47,388 nt of DNA from Pseudonocardiaceae bacterium. Its GTDB lineage: Bacteria; Actinomycetota; Actinomycetes; Mycobacteriales; Pseudonocardiaceae. The DNA lies in assembly GCA_009377865.1 (NCBI GenBank), contig WHTH01000032.1, positions 1 through 47,388 on the forward strand, given 5' to 3'. Under the pieces are notes generated by a model. The model did no database searches, was not told where the DNA came from, and worked only from the letters and a program-made list of their open reading frames with translations. Below, piece by piece: positions 23,498 to 31,220 of the stretch. Both the position numbers and the translations under genes were made by a program. Within the stretch, counting starts at the first letter, position 1; every line of letters begins with the position of its first letter.

Positions 23498-23842
23498 ATG
23501 GCTCGACGGACTACCCGCATGCTCGCTCGCGCCGGAGTCGCCGCGGCGGCTGTCGCGGCACCGATGGCGCTGGCAACCCCGGCGCACGCCGCGACCGACG
23601 CCGAGTGGAATCGCGTAGCGGAGTGCGAGAGTGATCAGCGCTGGCACGTTGACACCGGTAACGGCTACTACGGCGGGCTGCAGTTCAGCTCCTCGACCTG
23701 GGACAGCTTCGGCGGCGAAGAGTACGGCAGCACTGCCGACGAAGCCAGCCGCGAGCAGCAGATCGTGATCGCCGAGCGCGTGCTCGACGCGCAGGGCTGG
23801 GGCGCCTGGCCGACCTGCTCGGAGCAGGCCGGCGTCGCCTAA
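23498..23842 (+). CDS. Resuscitation-promoting factor-like cell-wall hydrolase
   Basis: 114-aa secreted protein. A signal peptide (residues 1-31: ARRTTRMLARAGVAAAA ... ATPAHAA) is followed directly by the Rpf lysozyme-like domain: EWNRVAECESDQRW, with the catalytic Glu in CES, then GNGYYGGLQFSSSTWDSFGG. EQQIVIAERVLDAQGWGAWP and a second Cys (PTC) form the conserved disulfide. Rpf enzymes cleave peptidoglycan and promote growth resumption. No LysM or other anchor is present, so it is a minimal RpfE-like form. The ATG at 23498 gives a proper signal peptide. A long structured leader and a strong terminator flank it, so it is monocistronic. Confidence 0.95.
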   Translation: MARRTTRMLARAGVAAAAVAAPMALATPAHAATDAEWNRVAECESDQRWHVDTGNGYYGGLQFSSSTWDSFGGEEYGSTADEASREQQIVIAERVLDAQGWGAWPTCSEQAGVA

Positions 23843-23856
23843 CGAGCGAGGCCACA

Positions 23857-23896
23857 CGCGGCGCCCGCCCAGCACTTGGGCGGGCGCCGCGTTTTT
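23857..23896 (+). terminator. Intrinsic terminator of rpf
   Basis: A 15-bp stem (23857-23871 with 23877-23891) encloses the loop GCACT, followed by TTTTT at 23892-23896. It lies 15 bases after the rpf stop codon and is one of the strongest hairpins in the window. Confidence 0.9.
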
Positions 23897-23943
23897 CTGT
23901 CAGCCAGCGTGGTCAGCGTCGGCCCGCGGGCCCGACCACCGTG

Positions 23944-24012
23944 CTCACGCGCGCGTTTTGTGCGCCACGCGCGCGTAGTTACGCGCGCGAGGCGATGATT
24001 TGCGCGCGCGGT
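23944..24012. repeat. CGCGCG-rich spaced repeat tract, copy B
   Basis: Four GCGCGCG cores, each usually preceded by CAC or TAC, are separated by AT-containing linkers such as TTTTGTGCGC, TAGT and AGGCGATGATTT. Core size and spacing resemble the tract at 10545-10640. It lies between the rpf terminator and the lysophospholipase start. Confidence 0.55.
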
Positions 24013-24050
24013 GCTCGTCGAGCAAGTACTGCGCGTCACGCGGAGACCCG

Positions 24051-24884
24051 GTGGACCACCTCGAAGGCACCCGCACGATCTCGCGGGCCAGCTCGGGCTT
24101 CTGGCAGGGCTGGCTGCCCGATGACGACCCCCGCGCCGTCGTCGTCATCGTGCACGGTCTCGGGGAGCACGGCGGGCGCTACGACCACGTGGGCCAACAC
24201 CTCGCCGGTGCCGGCTTCGCCTGCTACGCCGCCGACCACTGCGGGCACGGCCGCAGCCAGGGGCGGCGGGCGAACATCGGCCGGATGGATCGCATCGTCG
24301 ACGACCTCGCGGAGTTCGTCGGCTTCGCGACGGCGCACACCCCCGGCGTCCCGGTGTTCGTGCTCGGGCATTCGATGGGCGGCCTGATCGCGCTGCAGTA
24401 CGCGACCGGCGAGCCTGCCGAACTCACCGGGCTCGTGCTCTCCGGCGCCGCCGTGCAGGTAGCGGTCGGCTCATCACTGATGCGCAGCGTGGCCCGGCTG
24501 CTGTCGGCCGTCACGCCGAACCTGGGCGTACTCACGCTGCCACCCGAGCACCTCAGCCGCGACCCCGAGGTCGTCGCCGCCTACCGCACCGATCCGCTGG
24601 TCCACCACGGCAAGGTCCCCGCCCGCACCGGCGCCGAGATCCTCGCCACGACGCAGGCGCTGCCCGAGCGGCTCGACCGGCTCCGGATCCCGGTGCTGAT
24701 CCTGCACGGCGTCGAGGACCGGCTGGTGTCCCCGGCAGGCTCCCGGATGGTGCACCAGCGGATTGCCACCGAGGACCGCACGCTTCGGCTCTACGACGGG
24801 CTGCACCATGAGATCTTCAACGAGCCCGAGCAGGATCAGGTCCTCGACGATCTCATCGGCTGGCTAGCCAGGCATATCCACTGA
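24051..24884 (+). CDS. Monoacylglycerol lipase / lysophospholipase-like alpha/beta hydrolase
   Basis: 277-aa serine hydrolase of the Hydrolase_4 family. The oxyanion region is VVVIVHGLGEHGGRYDHVG, the nucleophile elbow is GHSMGG (catalytic Ser, about residue 106), Asp is in ILHGVEDRLVSP, and His is in YDGLHHEIFNE. It would release fatty acids from monoacylglycerols or lysophospholipids. No signal peptide, so probably cytoplasmic. I moved the start to GTG 24051 because GGAG lies seven bases upstream and the longer frame crosses the CGCGCG repeat. Confidence 0.9.
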   Translation: MDHLEGTRTISRASSGFWQGWLPDDDPRAVVVIVHGLGEHGGRYDHVGQHLAGAGFACYAADHCGHGRSQGRRANIGRMDRIVDDLAEFVGFATAHTPGVPVFVLGHSMGGLIALQYATGEPAELTGLVLSGAAVQVAVGSSLMRSVARLLSAVTPNLGVLTLPPEHLSRDPEVVAAYRTDPLVHHGKVPARTGAEILATTQALPERLDRLRIPVLILHGVEDRLVSPAGSRMVHQRIATEDRTLRLYDGLHHEIFNEPEQDQVLDDLIGWLARHIH

Positions 24885-25014
24885 GCCGATCACCGGTACG
24901 CCGGTGATCGCAGGGAGTTGTCCACTCGTCGCGCGGGTGCGTGGCATGTTGATCCGCAGACGTGGGGCTCGTTACGTTCCGCCGGTCCGTTTGTCACGAA
25001 CCGGCGTCGAGCAG

Positions 25015-25887
25015 GTGACGATCGAAGGCCCGAGCTCATCGTCCCGCCCACCGGTACCCGAACCGGAAGGTCAGGTCTTGGCGCGTCACCGCAATCCCCG
25101 CGGCCACCGACCCGACCCGGCGACCCCACGCCCAGCGACCCCACGCACGGCGCTGCGTGGCGCGCACCGGCTGCCGGCTCCGCCGCCGGCGGTCCGCGGG
25201 GTCGCGATGGTCGCCGCCGTCGCCGCCGGGGCGCTCGCCGCCGCGAGCCAGACGCTGCACGGCCCCGCCGTCGCCGACCAGGAACACCCGACGGCGCTGG
25301 CCGCCCAGGCGATGACGCTGCCTCAGGTGGCGCCCCCGGCTGACCCCGACGTGCTCACCGCGGCACCATCGCAAGACCCGGCCGAGCTCGACGCCCTCGC
25401 CGAGGGCGTGTACCGGGTCGAGCACAGCTACACCCGGCCGGGCGTCGCCTACATCGCGGGCAACGACGACGACCTCGACGGCTGGATCGCCCAGGCTCTG
25501 GGCCTGATGGGGCTGCCGCAGACCCTCGCCCCGGGCGTCAAAGAGATCATCATGCAGGAGTCGCGCGGTGATCCCGATGCGATCAACGACTGGGACAGCA
25601 ACGCCACCGCCGGGACGCCCTCGCAGGGCCTGATGCAGGTGATCGCGCCCACGTTCGAGAACTCGGTGCTGCCCAGCCTCGCCGACGAGTCGATCACCGA
25701 CCCTGTCGCGAACATCACCGCCGGGGTACGGACGATGATCGCCAACCACGGGGTCGGCGTGCTCTACCAGGGCGGCAGGCGCGACTCCGCCGGCAACTAC
25801 ATGGGCTACGGCGGCGCCGCCATCCCGTCCGACAACCTGGCCCAGCAGATCGCCGACGAGCTCGAGGAGTTCGACGAGGCCTCCTGA
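25015..25887 (+). CDS. Lytic transglycosylase (SLT-domain) with N-terminal membrane anchor
   Basis: About 290 aa. An N-terminal Pro/Arg-rich cytoplasmic stretch precedes a hydrophobic segment RGVAMVAAVAAGALAAASQT, then a Pro-rich linker. The SLT-type lysozyme domain follows, with catalytic Glu in KEIIMQESRGDPDAIN and the GTPSQGLMQVIAPTF motif. It should cleave peptidoglycan glycan strands outside the membrane. GTG 25015 is a likely start, but the upstream frame is open to 24904 and the N-terminus is uncertain. It is separate from the rpf unit, although both act on the wall. It ends 35 bases before corA. Confidence 0.87.
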   Translation: MTIEGPSSSSRPPVPEPEGQVLARHRNPRGHRPDPATPRPATPRTALRGAHRLPAPPPAVRGVAMVAAVAAGALAAASQTLHGPAVADQEHPTALAAQAMTLPQVAPPADPDVLTAAPSQDPAELDALAEGVYRVEHSYTRPGVAYIAGNDDDLDGWIAQALGLMGLPQTLAPGVKEIIMQESRGDPDAINDWDSNATAGTPSQGLMQVIAPTFENSVLPSLADESITDPVANITAGVRTMIANHGVGVLYQGGRRDSAGNYMGYGGAAIPSDNLAQQIADELEEFDEAS

Positions 25888-25922
25888 CCTGGCAGGATGC
25901 AGCTGCCAGGAGGTGGGAACGC

Positions 25923-26963
25923 ATGCCGGTGGTGGACAACGCGGTCTACGTCGACGGCCGGCGTACCGCTGAGCCGCCATCGCTGGAACACACCTTCGAG
26001 CTGCTTCGCGGCCAAGACGGCCGGGACGGCCAGGGTGGCCGCGCGATGGCCTGGATCGGCCTGTACCGGCCCACTGACGAGGAGATCGCCTCGGTGGCCG
26101 CCGAGTTCGGGCTGCACGAGCTGGCCGTCGAGGACGCGGTGCACGCTCACCAGCGCCCGAAGCTCGAGCGTTACGGCGAAACACTGTTCATGGTGCTGCG
26201 CCCGGCGCGCTACGACGACCGGGGCGAGGCCGTCGAGATCGATGAGCTGCACGTCTTCGTCGGCGCCGACTTCGCGGTCACGGTGCGCCACGCCCCCAAG
26301 CCCGACCTCGCGCTCGTGCGGCGCCGGCTCGAGGACGAGCCCGAGGTGCTCAGGCAGGGCCCCGACGCGGTCCTCTACGCGATTCTCGACTGCGTCGTGG
26401 ACGACTACCTGCCCGTCGTCGCCGAGCTGCAGAACGATGTCGACGAGATCGAGACCCAGGTGTTCGGTGGTGACCCGGGCGTGTCACGCCGGATCTATGC
26501 GCTCTCCCGCGAAGTCATCGAGTTCCAGCGGGCTTGCGAGCCGTTGCTGGCCATGCTCGAGTCGCTGCTGGCCGGCTTCGAGGACCACGGGGCCGATGTC
26601 GAGCTGCAGCGCGGCCTGCGGGACGTGGCAGACCACGCCACGAGGGTCGCGGAGCGGGTCGAGGGGTTTCGCCAGCTGCTGACGAGCATCCTGACCGTCA
26701 ACGCCTCGCTGATCGCGCAGCGGCAGAGCGAGGAGACCACCCGGCTCACCCAGAGCAGCCTCGACCAGGGCGAGCAGGTCAAGAAGATCTCGTCGTGGGC
26801 GGCGATCCTGTTCGCGCCCAGCCTCGTCGGAGGCGTGTACGGGATGAACTTCGAGCGCATGCCCGAACTCGACTGGGCGCCGGGCTACCCGCTGGCGCTG
26901 CTGCTGATGCTGCTCGTCTCGCTGGCGCTCTACGTGATGTTCAAGCGTCGCGGGTGGCTGTGA
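25923..26963 (+). CDS. corA: CorA-family magnesium/cobalt transporter
   Basis: 346-aa membrane protein. The large N-terminal cytoplasmic domain (about 1-285) contains AVEDAVHAHQRPKLERYGET and the long helix that forms the funnel. Two C-terminal membrane helices flank the signature YGMNF: AAILFAPSLVGGV before and LALLLMLLVSLALYVMF after, ending in the basic KRRGWL tail. Pentameric CorA channels import Mg2+ down the membrane potential. The ATG follows CCAGGAGGTGGGAACGC, an ideal ribosome site. An in-frame GQDGRDGQGG insertion near residue 30 is unusual but harmless-looking. Confidence 0.95.
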   Translation: MPVVDNAVYVDGRRTAEPPSLEHTFELLRGQDGRDGQGGRAMAWIGLYRPTDEEIASVAAEFGLHELAVEDAVHAHQRPKLERYGETLFMVLRPARYDDRGEAVEIDELHVFVGADFAVTVRHAPKPDLALVRRRLEDEPEVLRQGPDAVLYAILDCVVDDYLPVVAELQNDVDEIETQVFGGDPGVSRRIYALSREVIEFQRACEPLLAMLESLLAGFEDHGADVELQRGLRDVADHATRVAERVEGFRQLLTSILTVNASLIAQRQSEETTRLTQSSLDQGEQVKKISSWAAILFAPSLVGGVYGMNFERMPELDWAPGYPLALLLMLLVSLALYVMFKRRGWL

Positions 26964-26976
26964 GCCGTAGCCGGGG

Positions 26977-27165
26977 TCATCCCGACGCCTTGTCCACCGT
27001 GCAGTCCGACCCGGGGTACATCAGCTTCTCCTGGCCGTCGTCGAAGCGCACCAGGTAGGGCGGAGCGCCGTCGGCTCCCCGCACCTCGACGACCTCGCCC
27101 GTCCGGTCGGGCGCGTCGACGATGCGACTGTGCACGTGCAGGCGGTCGCCGACTGTTGCTTGCAT
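26977..27165 (-). CDS. DUF1918 protein
   Basis: 62-aa protein almost entirely made of the DUF1918 domain: VGDRLHVHSRIVDAPDRTGE, VVEVRGADGAPPYLVRFDDG and YPGSDCTV. It is a small SH3-like beta barrel found nearly only in actinobacteria; function unknown. The ATG is preceded by a purine-rich stretch. It is convergent with corA (13 bases between stops) and divergent from the acidic protein at 27307. Confidence 0.92.
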   Translation of the reverse strand: MQATVGDRLHVHSRIVDAPDRTGEVVEVRGADGAPPYLVRFDDGQEKLMYPGSDCTVDKASG

Positions 27166-27222
27166 GATTCGATCACCTCGAGCAGAAGCGATGGGTGTTG
27201 AGATGCTCGGTGTAGACGCTAC

Positions 27223-27242
27223 GAGTACCCGCGCCGGTACTC
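27223..27242. promoter_or_regulatory. Perfect operator-like palindrome
   Basis: GAGTACC-N6-GGTACTC is a perfect 7+7 inverted repeat in the 141-base divergent region between the DUF1918 gene and the small acidic protein. A second perfect palindrome, ACTGGCGCCAGT, lies at 27263-27274 and overlaps a TAAACT -10-like box at 27260. Either may bind a dimeric regulator. Confidence 0.35.
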
Positions 27243-27306
27243 AAGTCGGGGGGGCAGACTAAACTGGCGCCAGTCCATTCCGGCCCCGCGACGAAAGGCG
27301 CCTGCA

Positions 27307-27498
27307 GTGACCGAACCGGTAGAGCAGCCCTACATCGAGGCCGACGACTACGACGCAGCCGAGCAGCAGGCCGCGGTCGACGACGAGCTAACCGGGGCGC
27401 CGACTCCGGGCGGTATCGGGCTCGAGGTTCCCGACGCCGACGCAGCCGAGCAGGCCGCTGAGCTGCCGGCCGACGAGGACGACGACTACCCGGCCTGA
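27307..27498 (+). CDS. Small, very acidic hypothetical protein
   Basis: 63-aa protein with about a third Asp/Glu and many Ala. It contains two related segments, YDAAEQQAAVDDEL and DADAAEQAAELPADEDDD, and ends DDDYPA. No hydrophobic core of any length, so probably disordered. The GTG start follows GAAAGG at suitable spacing, and a -10-like TAAACT lies upstream. High codon bias supports a real gene. Function unknown. Confidence 0.75.
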   Translation: MTEPVEQPYIEADDYDAAEQQAAVDDELTGAPTPGGIGLEVPDADAAEQAAELPADEDDDYPA

Positions 27499-27569
27499 GG
27501 CGCCAGCCGAGTTCCGCCGGTTGGGCGAGTCGCCCCGGAAGTGTCGCACCCTCGGGATAGCCTGCGGCG

Positions 27570-29912
27570 GTGGCAGTGAAGACCAGACATCACACCTCCC
27601 CACTGACCAAGCTGCTGCGCGAGATGGACACCGATGCCCTCACCGCGCTGGTCACGGCCCGCCCCGACACCGTCGCGGCACCCGAGCCACGCAGCCTCGA
27701 CGAGCTGGCACAGCGACTGTCGTCCAACAACTCGGTGTACCGCGCGCTGCAGCAGCTCGCGGTGCCGGCCATCCAGCTGCTCGAGGTGCTGCAGGCCCTC
27801 GGTGACGGCTGCCGGCGCGGTGAGCTCGAGCGCTTCCTCGACGTCCAGCCCGACACGCTCGACGGGCTGCTGGCGACGCTGAGCGGGCTCGCGCTGGCAT
27901 GGCCCGAACCCGGCGCCGTCCGCATCGTCGCGGCCGTCACCCAGTTCACCGCCGACCCGCTCGCGCTCGGCGCACCCGCCGAGACGCTGCTCGCTCCGCT
28001 CACCGTCGAGCAGCTCCGCACGATCGGTGCGGAGTACCGGATTCCCGGCCAGCCCCGCAAGGCCGAGCTGGTGCGGGCCCTCGTCGATGTCCTGTCCGAC
28101 CCGGCCCGGGTGCGGGCTGCGCTCGCCGACGCGCCGAGCGCAGCGGCCGAGCCCGCCGAGCTGCTCGCCTGGCACGGTCCCCGGGCCCGTGCTCCGATCG
28201 AGGCCGCGCTGTCCCGCTACGGCTTCAAGCTCGACGCGGCGACGGTCTGGCTCGCGACACACGGTTTCGTCCTCCCGAGTGGCTGGAACGAGGGGCAGAT
28301 GCCGCGCGAGGTGGCGCTGGCGATCCGCGGTGAGGACTACCACCCGCCACTGCTCGTCGACGCGCCCGTGCTGGCCACGGCAACCCGGTCAGGTGCTCCG
28401 GCGCCCACGGCGGCAGCATCCCTATTGGACGGTGTGCGGCGGCTGCTCGTAACGCTCGGTATCCGGCCGGCCCAAGAGCTCGCCGCGGGCGGCGTCGGGG
28501 TGCGCGAGCTTCGCCGGCTGGCCAAGGAGGTCGGTGCCACCGAGGGCGAGGTCAGGCTCTGGGTGGAGCTGGCGGTCGCGGGCGGGCTGGCACGGCTGCA
28601 CGACGGTTGCCTGCTGCCCACCCGGGACGCCGACCACTGGCTCGCCGCCACGCCGGGTACCGCGCTGGCGGCACTGAATTCCGCGTGGCGCCGCATCGGG
28701 CCGGTTCCCTCGCACCGCGTCGACGGCGACGGCAAGATGCTGCCCGCACTCGACCTCGCCGGGGCCAGCCCGATCGGCCTGTCGCTGCGCCGCGACCTGC
28801 TCGCCGCGCTCGCCGAGGTGCCCGCCGGCGTCGCCGTGACCGACCTCGACACGCTCATCGACCTGCTGGCCTGGCGGTACCCGCTGCGCTACGTCGATGC
28901 CGAGCGCCTCGGCCCGCACCTGGTGGCCACCTGGACCGAGGCCCAGCGGCTCGGGCTGGTCGACAGCGGGGCCCTCACCGCCCTCGGCCGGGCCACCGGT
29001 AGCGATGAACTCGCCGCGCTGGCCGAGGAGTTGCTGCCCGCACCGGTCGAGCACGCCACGTTCCTGCCCGACCTCACCGCTATCGTCTCCGGCCCGCCCA
29101 GCACCGCGCTGACCGAGCTGCTCGACGCCGTCGCCGACCGGGAGAACCGCGACACCGCGTCGACCTGGCGGCTGTCGCCGACCAGCGTGCGGCGGGCGCT
29201 CGACGCCGGGCACGGTGCCGACGATCTGGTGCGGCGGCTGTCCGAGGTAGCCGACCGCCCGCTGCCGCAGCCGGTGGAGTACCTCATCACCGACTCCGCC
29301 CGACGGCACGGCCAGCTGCAGGTGACCCCGGTCGGCTGCTGCGTGTGCACCGGCGACGAGGGGCTCGCGGCCGAGATCGTGGCCCACCGCCAGCTTGCCA
29401 AGCTCGGGATGCGCCGGCTCGCACCGACGGTGCTGGCCAGCGCCGAACCCGTCGAGCGCACATTGCACCTGCTGCGCGCCGCCGGCTACTCCCCGGTGCA
29501 GCACTCGGACACCGGCCAGACCGTCGTGGAACGGGTCGAGCCGCGCCGGGCACCGGAGCTGGGCGGCCGGCGAGTGCAGCGCAACCCGCCCGCGGATCCT
29601 GCGGCGGTGGCCAGGAAGCTGGCAGGCGGCGTCGCCGAGGCCGCGCCCGGCCCGCTTGAGTTCGGGTCGGACGCCGAGTTCGTACTCGACGCGGCTTACG
29701 CGCTGGACCATGCGCAGGCACGGTTGCTGGCATATGCCATCGACCACCAGCTCCCGGTGCATATCGAATACGTCAGCAGCTCCGGCGGCCGTACCGAGCG
29801 GGTGATCGAGCCGATCCAGCTCATCTTCGACGCGCTGCAGGCGTGGTGCCGGCTGCGCGATGACGAGCGGATCTTCCGGCTGGACCGCATCAGGTCCGTG
29901 AGCCCCGCCTAG
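27570..29912 (+). CDS. Helicase-associated (XPB/Ssl2 N-terminal-like) domain protein
   Basis: 780-aa protein of the actinobacterial helicase C-terminal/Ssl2-like associated family (mycobacterial Rv0862c type). The N-terminus HTSPLTKLLREMDTDALTAL and C-terminus EYVSSSGGRTERVIEPIQLI are characteristic, as are winged-helix stretches such as VRELRRLAKEVGATEGEVRL and the TFLPDLTAIVSGPPST segment. It lacks Walker A and DEAD motifs, so it is not itself a helicase. Relatives often lie near an XPB-type DNA helicase gene; none is seen in the window. The GTG start at 27570 is the first plausible one after a 70-base gap. Confidence 0.88.
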   Translation: MAVKTRHHTSPLTKLLREMDTDALTALVTARPDTVAAPEPRSLDELAQRLSSNNSVYRALQQLAVPAIQLLEVLQALGDGCRRGELERFLDVQPDTLDGLLATLSGLALAWPEPGAVRIVAAVTQFTADPLALGAPAETLLAPLTVEQLRTIGAEYRIPGQPRKAELVRALVDVLSDPARVRAALADAPSAAAEPAELLAWHGPRARAPIEAALSRYGFKLDAATVWLATHGFVLPSGWNEGQMPREVALAIRGEDYHPPLLVDAPVLATATRSGAPAPTAAASLLDGVRRLLVTLGIRPAQELAAGGVGVRELRRLAKEVGATEGEVRLWVELAVAGGLARLHDGCLLPTRDADHWLAATPGTALAALNSAWRRIGPVPSHRVDGDGKMLPALDLAGASPIGLSLRRDLLAALAEVPAGVAVTDLDTLIDLLAWRYPLRYVDAERLGPHLVATWTEAQRLGLVDSGALTALGRATGSDELAALAEELLPAPVEHATFLPDLTAIVSGPPSTALTELLDAVADRENRDTASTWRLSPTSVRRALDAGHGADDLVRRLSEVADRPLPQPVEYLITDSARRHGQLQVTPVGCCVCTGDEGLAAEIVAHRQLAKLGMRRLAPTVLASAEPVERTLHLLRAAGYSPVQHSDTGQTVVERVEPRRAPELGGRRVQRNPPADPAAVARKLAGGVAEAAPGPLEFGSDAEFVLDAAYALDHAQARLLAYAIDHQLPVHIEYVSSSGGRTERVIEPIQLIFDALQAWCRLRDDERIFRLDRIRSVSPA

Positions 29913-29964
29913 CTTCCTAGCATGAACCCACAGCCGCGAGCGTGCTTGCAGATGAACCATTGAC

Positions 29965-30384
29965 TCACGTTGCGGAGCCGCGTGGCACCACCCAGATGTG
30001 GTTGAGTTCGGAGACCTTCGCGATGTGCTCGTAGTCCGTGTCGTAGTGCAGCACGGCCGCGCCGTGCACAATGGCGGTCGCGGCGATCACCAGGTCGTTG
30101 GCGCCAGCGGCCCGCACAAGGCCGCCGTCCCATAGCGCGGATTGCAGTGCTACTGCCGTCTGTTCGACCTCGGCGGTGATAGGCAGCCGCCGACGAGCGT
30201 TGATCAGCTCGAGGACGCGGGCGTGTTCCGCCCCGTTGGTCGCGCTGTGCCCAGTCTCCAGAGTGATCGGCAGGCAGGTGGCGAACAGCCCCCGAGTGGC
30301 GAATGCGCGTAGGGCGTCTGCCACCCGCGGCTGGTGTGGTAGGCGCTGGAATACGCTGCTGTCCACCAGGTACAGCGTCGTCAT
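29965..30384 (-). CDS. vapC: VapC-type PIN-domain toxin
   Basis: 139-aa PIN-domain ribonuclease. Acidic active-site residues are visible in YLVDSSVFQRL (Asp 8), the ETGHSATN-like region (Glu in ITLETGHS), GANDLVIAATA (Asp) and HYDTDYEHIAKV (Asp pair). VapC toxins cleave tRNA or rRNA. The start ATG overlaps the antitoxin stop by 4 bases (ATGA), the usual VapBC coupling. All four catalytic acidic positions are kept, so the toxin should be active. A cluster of basic residues near the middle could bind RNA. Confidence 0.92.
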   Translation of the reverse strand: MTTLYLVDSSVFQRLPHQPRVADALRAFATRGLFATCLPITLETGHSATNGAEHARVLELINARRRLPITAEVEQTAVALQSALWDGGLVRAAGANDLVIAATAIVHGAAVLHYDTDYEHIAKVSELNHIWVVPRGSAT

Positions 30385-30587
30385 CGACGTGCGTCGGCCA
30401 GCACATCAGGGTCGGTAAGTCCCGCTAGACCGCCTTGCTCGACCCAGTCGATCATCTCGAGCTGGGCCTCCCGGTTGACCAGTTCTTCGAGCGCCCCAGT
30501 GATCATGGCCTTCTTGGACGGCGCTCCGGTCAGTTCCATGGCCCGTCGGACGAGGTCGTCCGGCAGGTCCACCAAGGTGCGGGCCAC
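30381..30587 (-). CDS. vapB: VapB-type antitoxin
   Basis: 68-aa antitoxin. The N-terminal ribbon-helix-helix reads ARTLVDLPDDLVRRAMELTG and APSKKAMITGALEELVN. The C-terminal part EMIDWVEQGGLAGLTDPDVL would wrap around the toxin. The GTG at 30587 is chosen because GAGG is 8 bases upstream; the GTG at 30596 overlaps that ribosome site. An imperfect inverted repeat upstream may be its operator. Confidence 0.9.
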   Translation of the reverse strand: MARTLVDLPDDLVRRAMELTGAPSKKAMITGALEELVNREAQLEMIDWVEQGGLAGLTDPDVLADARR

Positions 30588-30633
30588 GGGGACCACCTCC
30601 TTCCTGACAGTGCCCTGACGCGAACAAGCACGG

Positions 30634-30665
30634 ATGATATCAAAGAACGGTCGGATCGGATATTA
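30634..30665. promoter_or_regulatory. Candidate VapB operator/promoter region
   Basis: ATGATATC (30634-30641) and GGATATTA (30658-30665) form an imperfect inverted repeat, centred about 60 bases upstream of the vapB start. The A/T content is well above its surroundings. VapBC complexes commonly bind such repeats over their own promoter. Confidence 0.35.
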
Positions 30666-30777
30666 TGGCGGTTGAGCTGGTGTCGAGCGCCAGCACACGC
30701 CTCCCGGGCGTCCTCCCGCCATCCTCCGCGTGACAACGCTGCCGAGCGCCGTGCCGGGCCTCTGGTGTAAAACACGC

Positions 30778-31116
30778 ATGACCGGCGTGCACATCGGTCA
30801 GTGGTGTGACGAGTGCCGTAAGCCGATGCCCGGATGGACTCCCGAAACCGTCCAGCGGTTCGAGGCACTCAAGCGTGCCGGGTGGTTCGGAGCGCGGCAA
30901 GGTGGCCGCGTGACCCGGGTCCGACCGGAGAAGGTGGAGCCACTGTCTCCCAGGTCCTGCCTCCGGTGCCGCTGTTCGTTCAGCGGCGACAGCTCGTTCG
31001 CCAAGCATCGGGTCAGGGGCTACAGCATCGGCCGCTGCATCTCGCCCGGCGAAGCCGGGCTCAAGTCGTTGGGTAACGGCGTCTGGGGGAGATTCTCAGA
31101 CAGGAGCGAGACATGA
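30778..31116 (+). CDS. Small zinc-ribbon-like (FDXHR-type) protein
   Basis: 112-aa protein with two Cys clusters: WCDECRKPMPGW near the N-terminus, and SCLRCRCSFSGDSSFAKHRV with RGYSIGRCISPGEAGLKSLG in the C-terminal third. The CxxC...F-x-HR...GRC pattern resembles the FDXHR zinc-binding proteins common in actinophages and integrated elements, although the usual FDxHR reads FAKHR here. No phage structural genes are nearby. The ATG at 30778 is chosen over the longer frame. Confidence 0.6.
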   Translation: MTGVHIGQWCDECRKPMPGWTPETVQRFEALKRAGWFGARQGGRVTRVRPEKVEPLSPRSCLRCRCSFSGDSSFAKHRVRGYSIGRCISPGEAGLKSLGNGVWGRFSDRSET

Positions 31117-31133
31117 CCGCTGTAGTCCACGAA

Positions 31134-31195
31134 CCGAGGATCACCGCCGGGGAGGTAGTGCACACACCCGAGATCACCGCCGGGGGGGTGTAGAC
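31134..31195 (+). repeat. Two tandem direct repeats upstream of the XRE-type gene
   Basis: The block CCGAGGATCACCGCCGGGG (31134-31152) is repeated as CCCGAGATCACCGCCGGGG with a period of about 34 bases. Each copy is followed by GGT/GGGTGT and an AGT or AGA. They lie 30-90 bases before the start of the regulator at 31221, the position of an operator pair. Confidence 0.6.
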
Positions 31196-31220
31196 TCCGG
31201 GTCGTAGTACCCTCCCCCTC

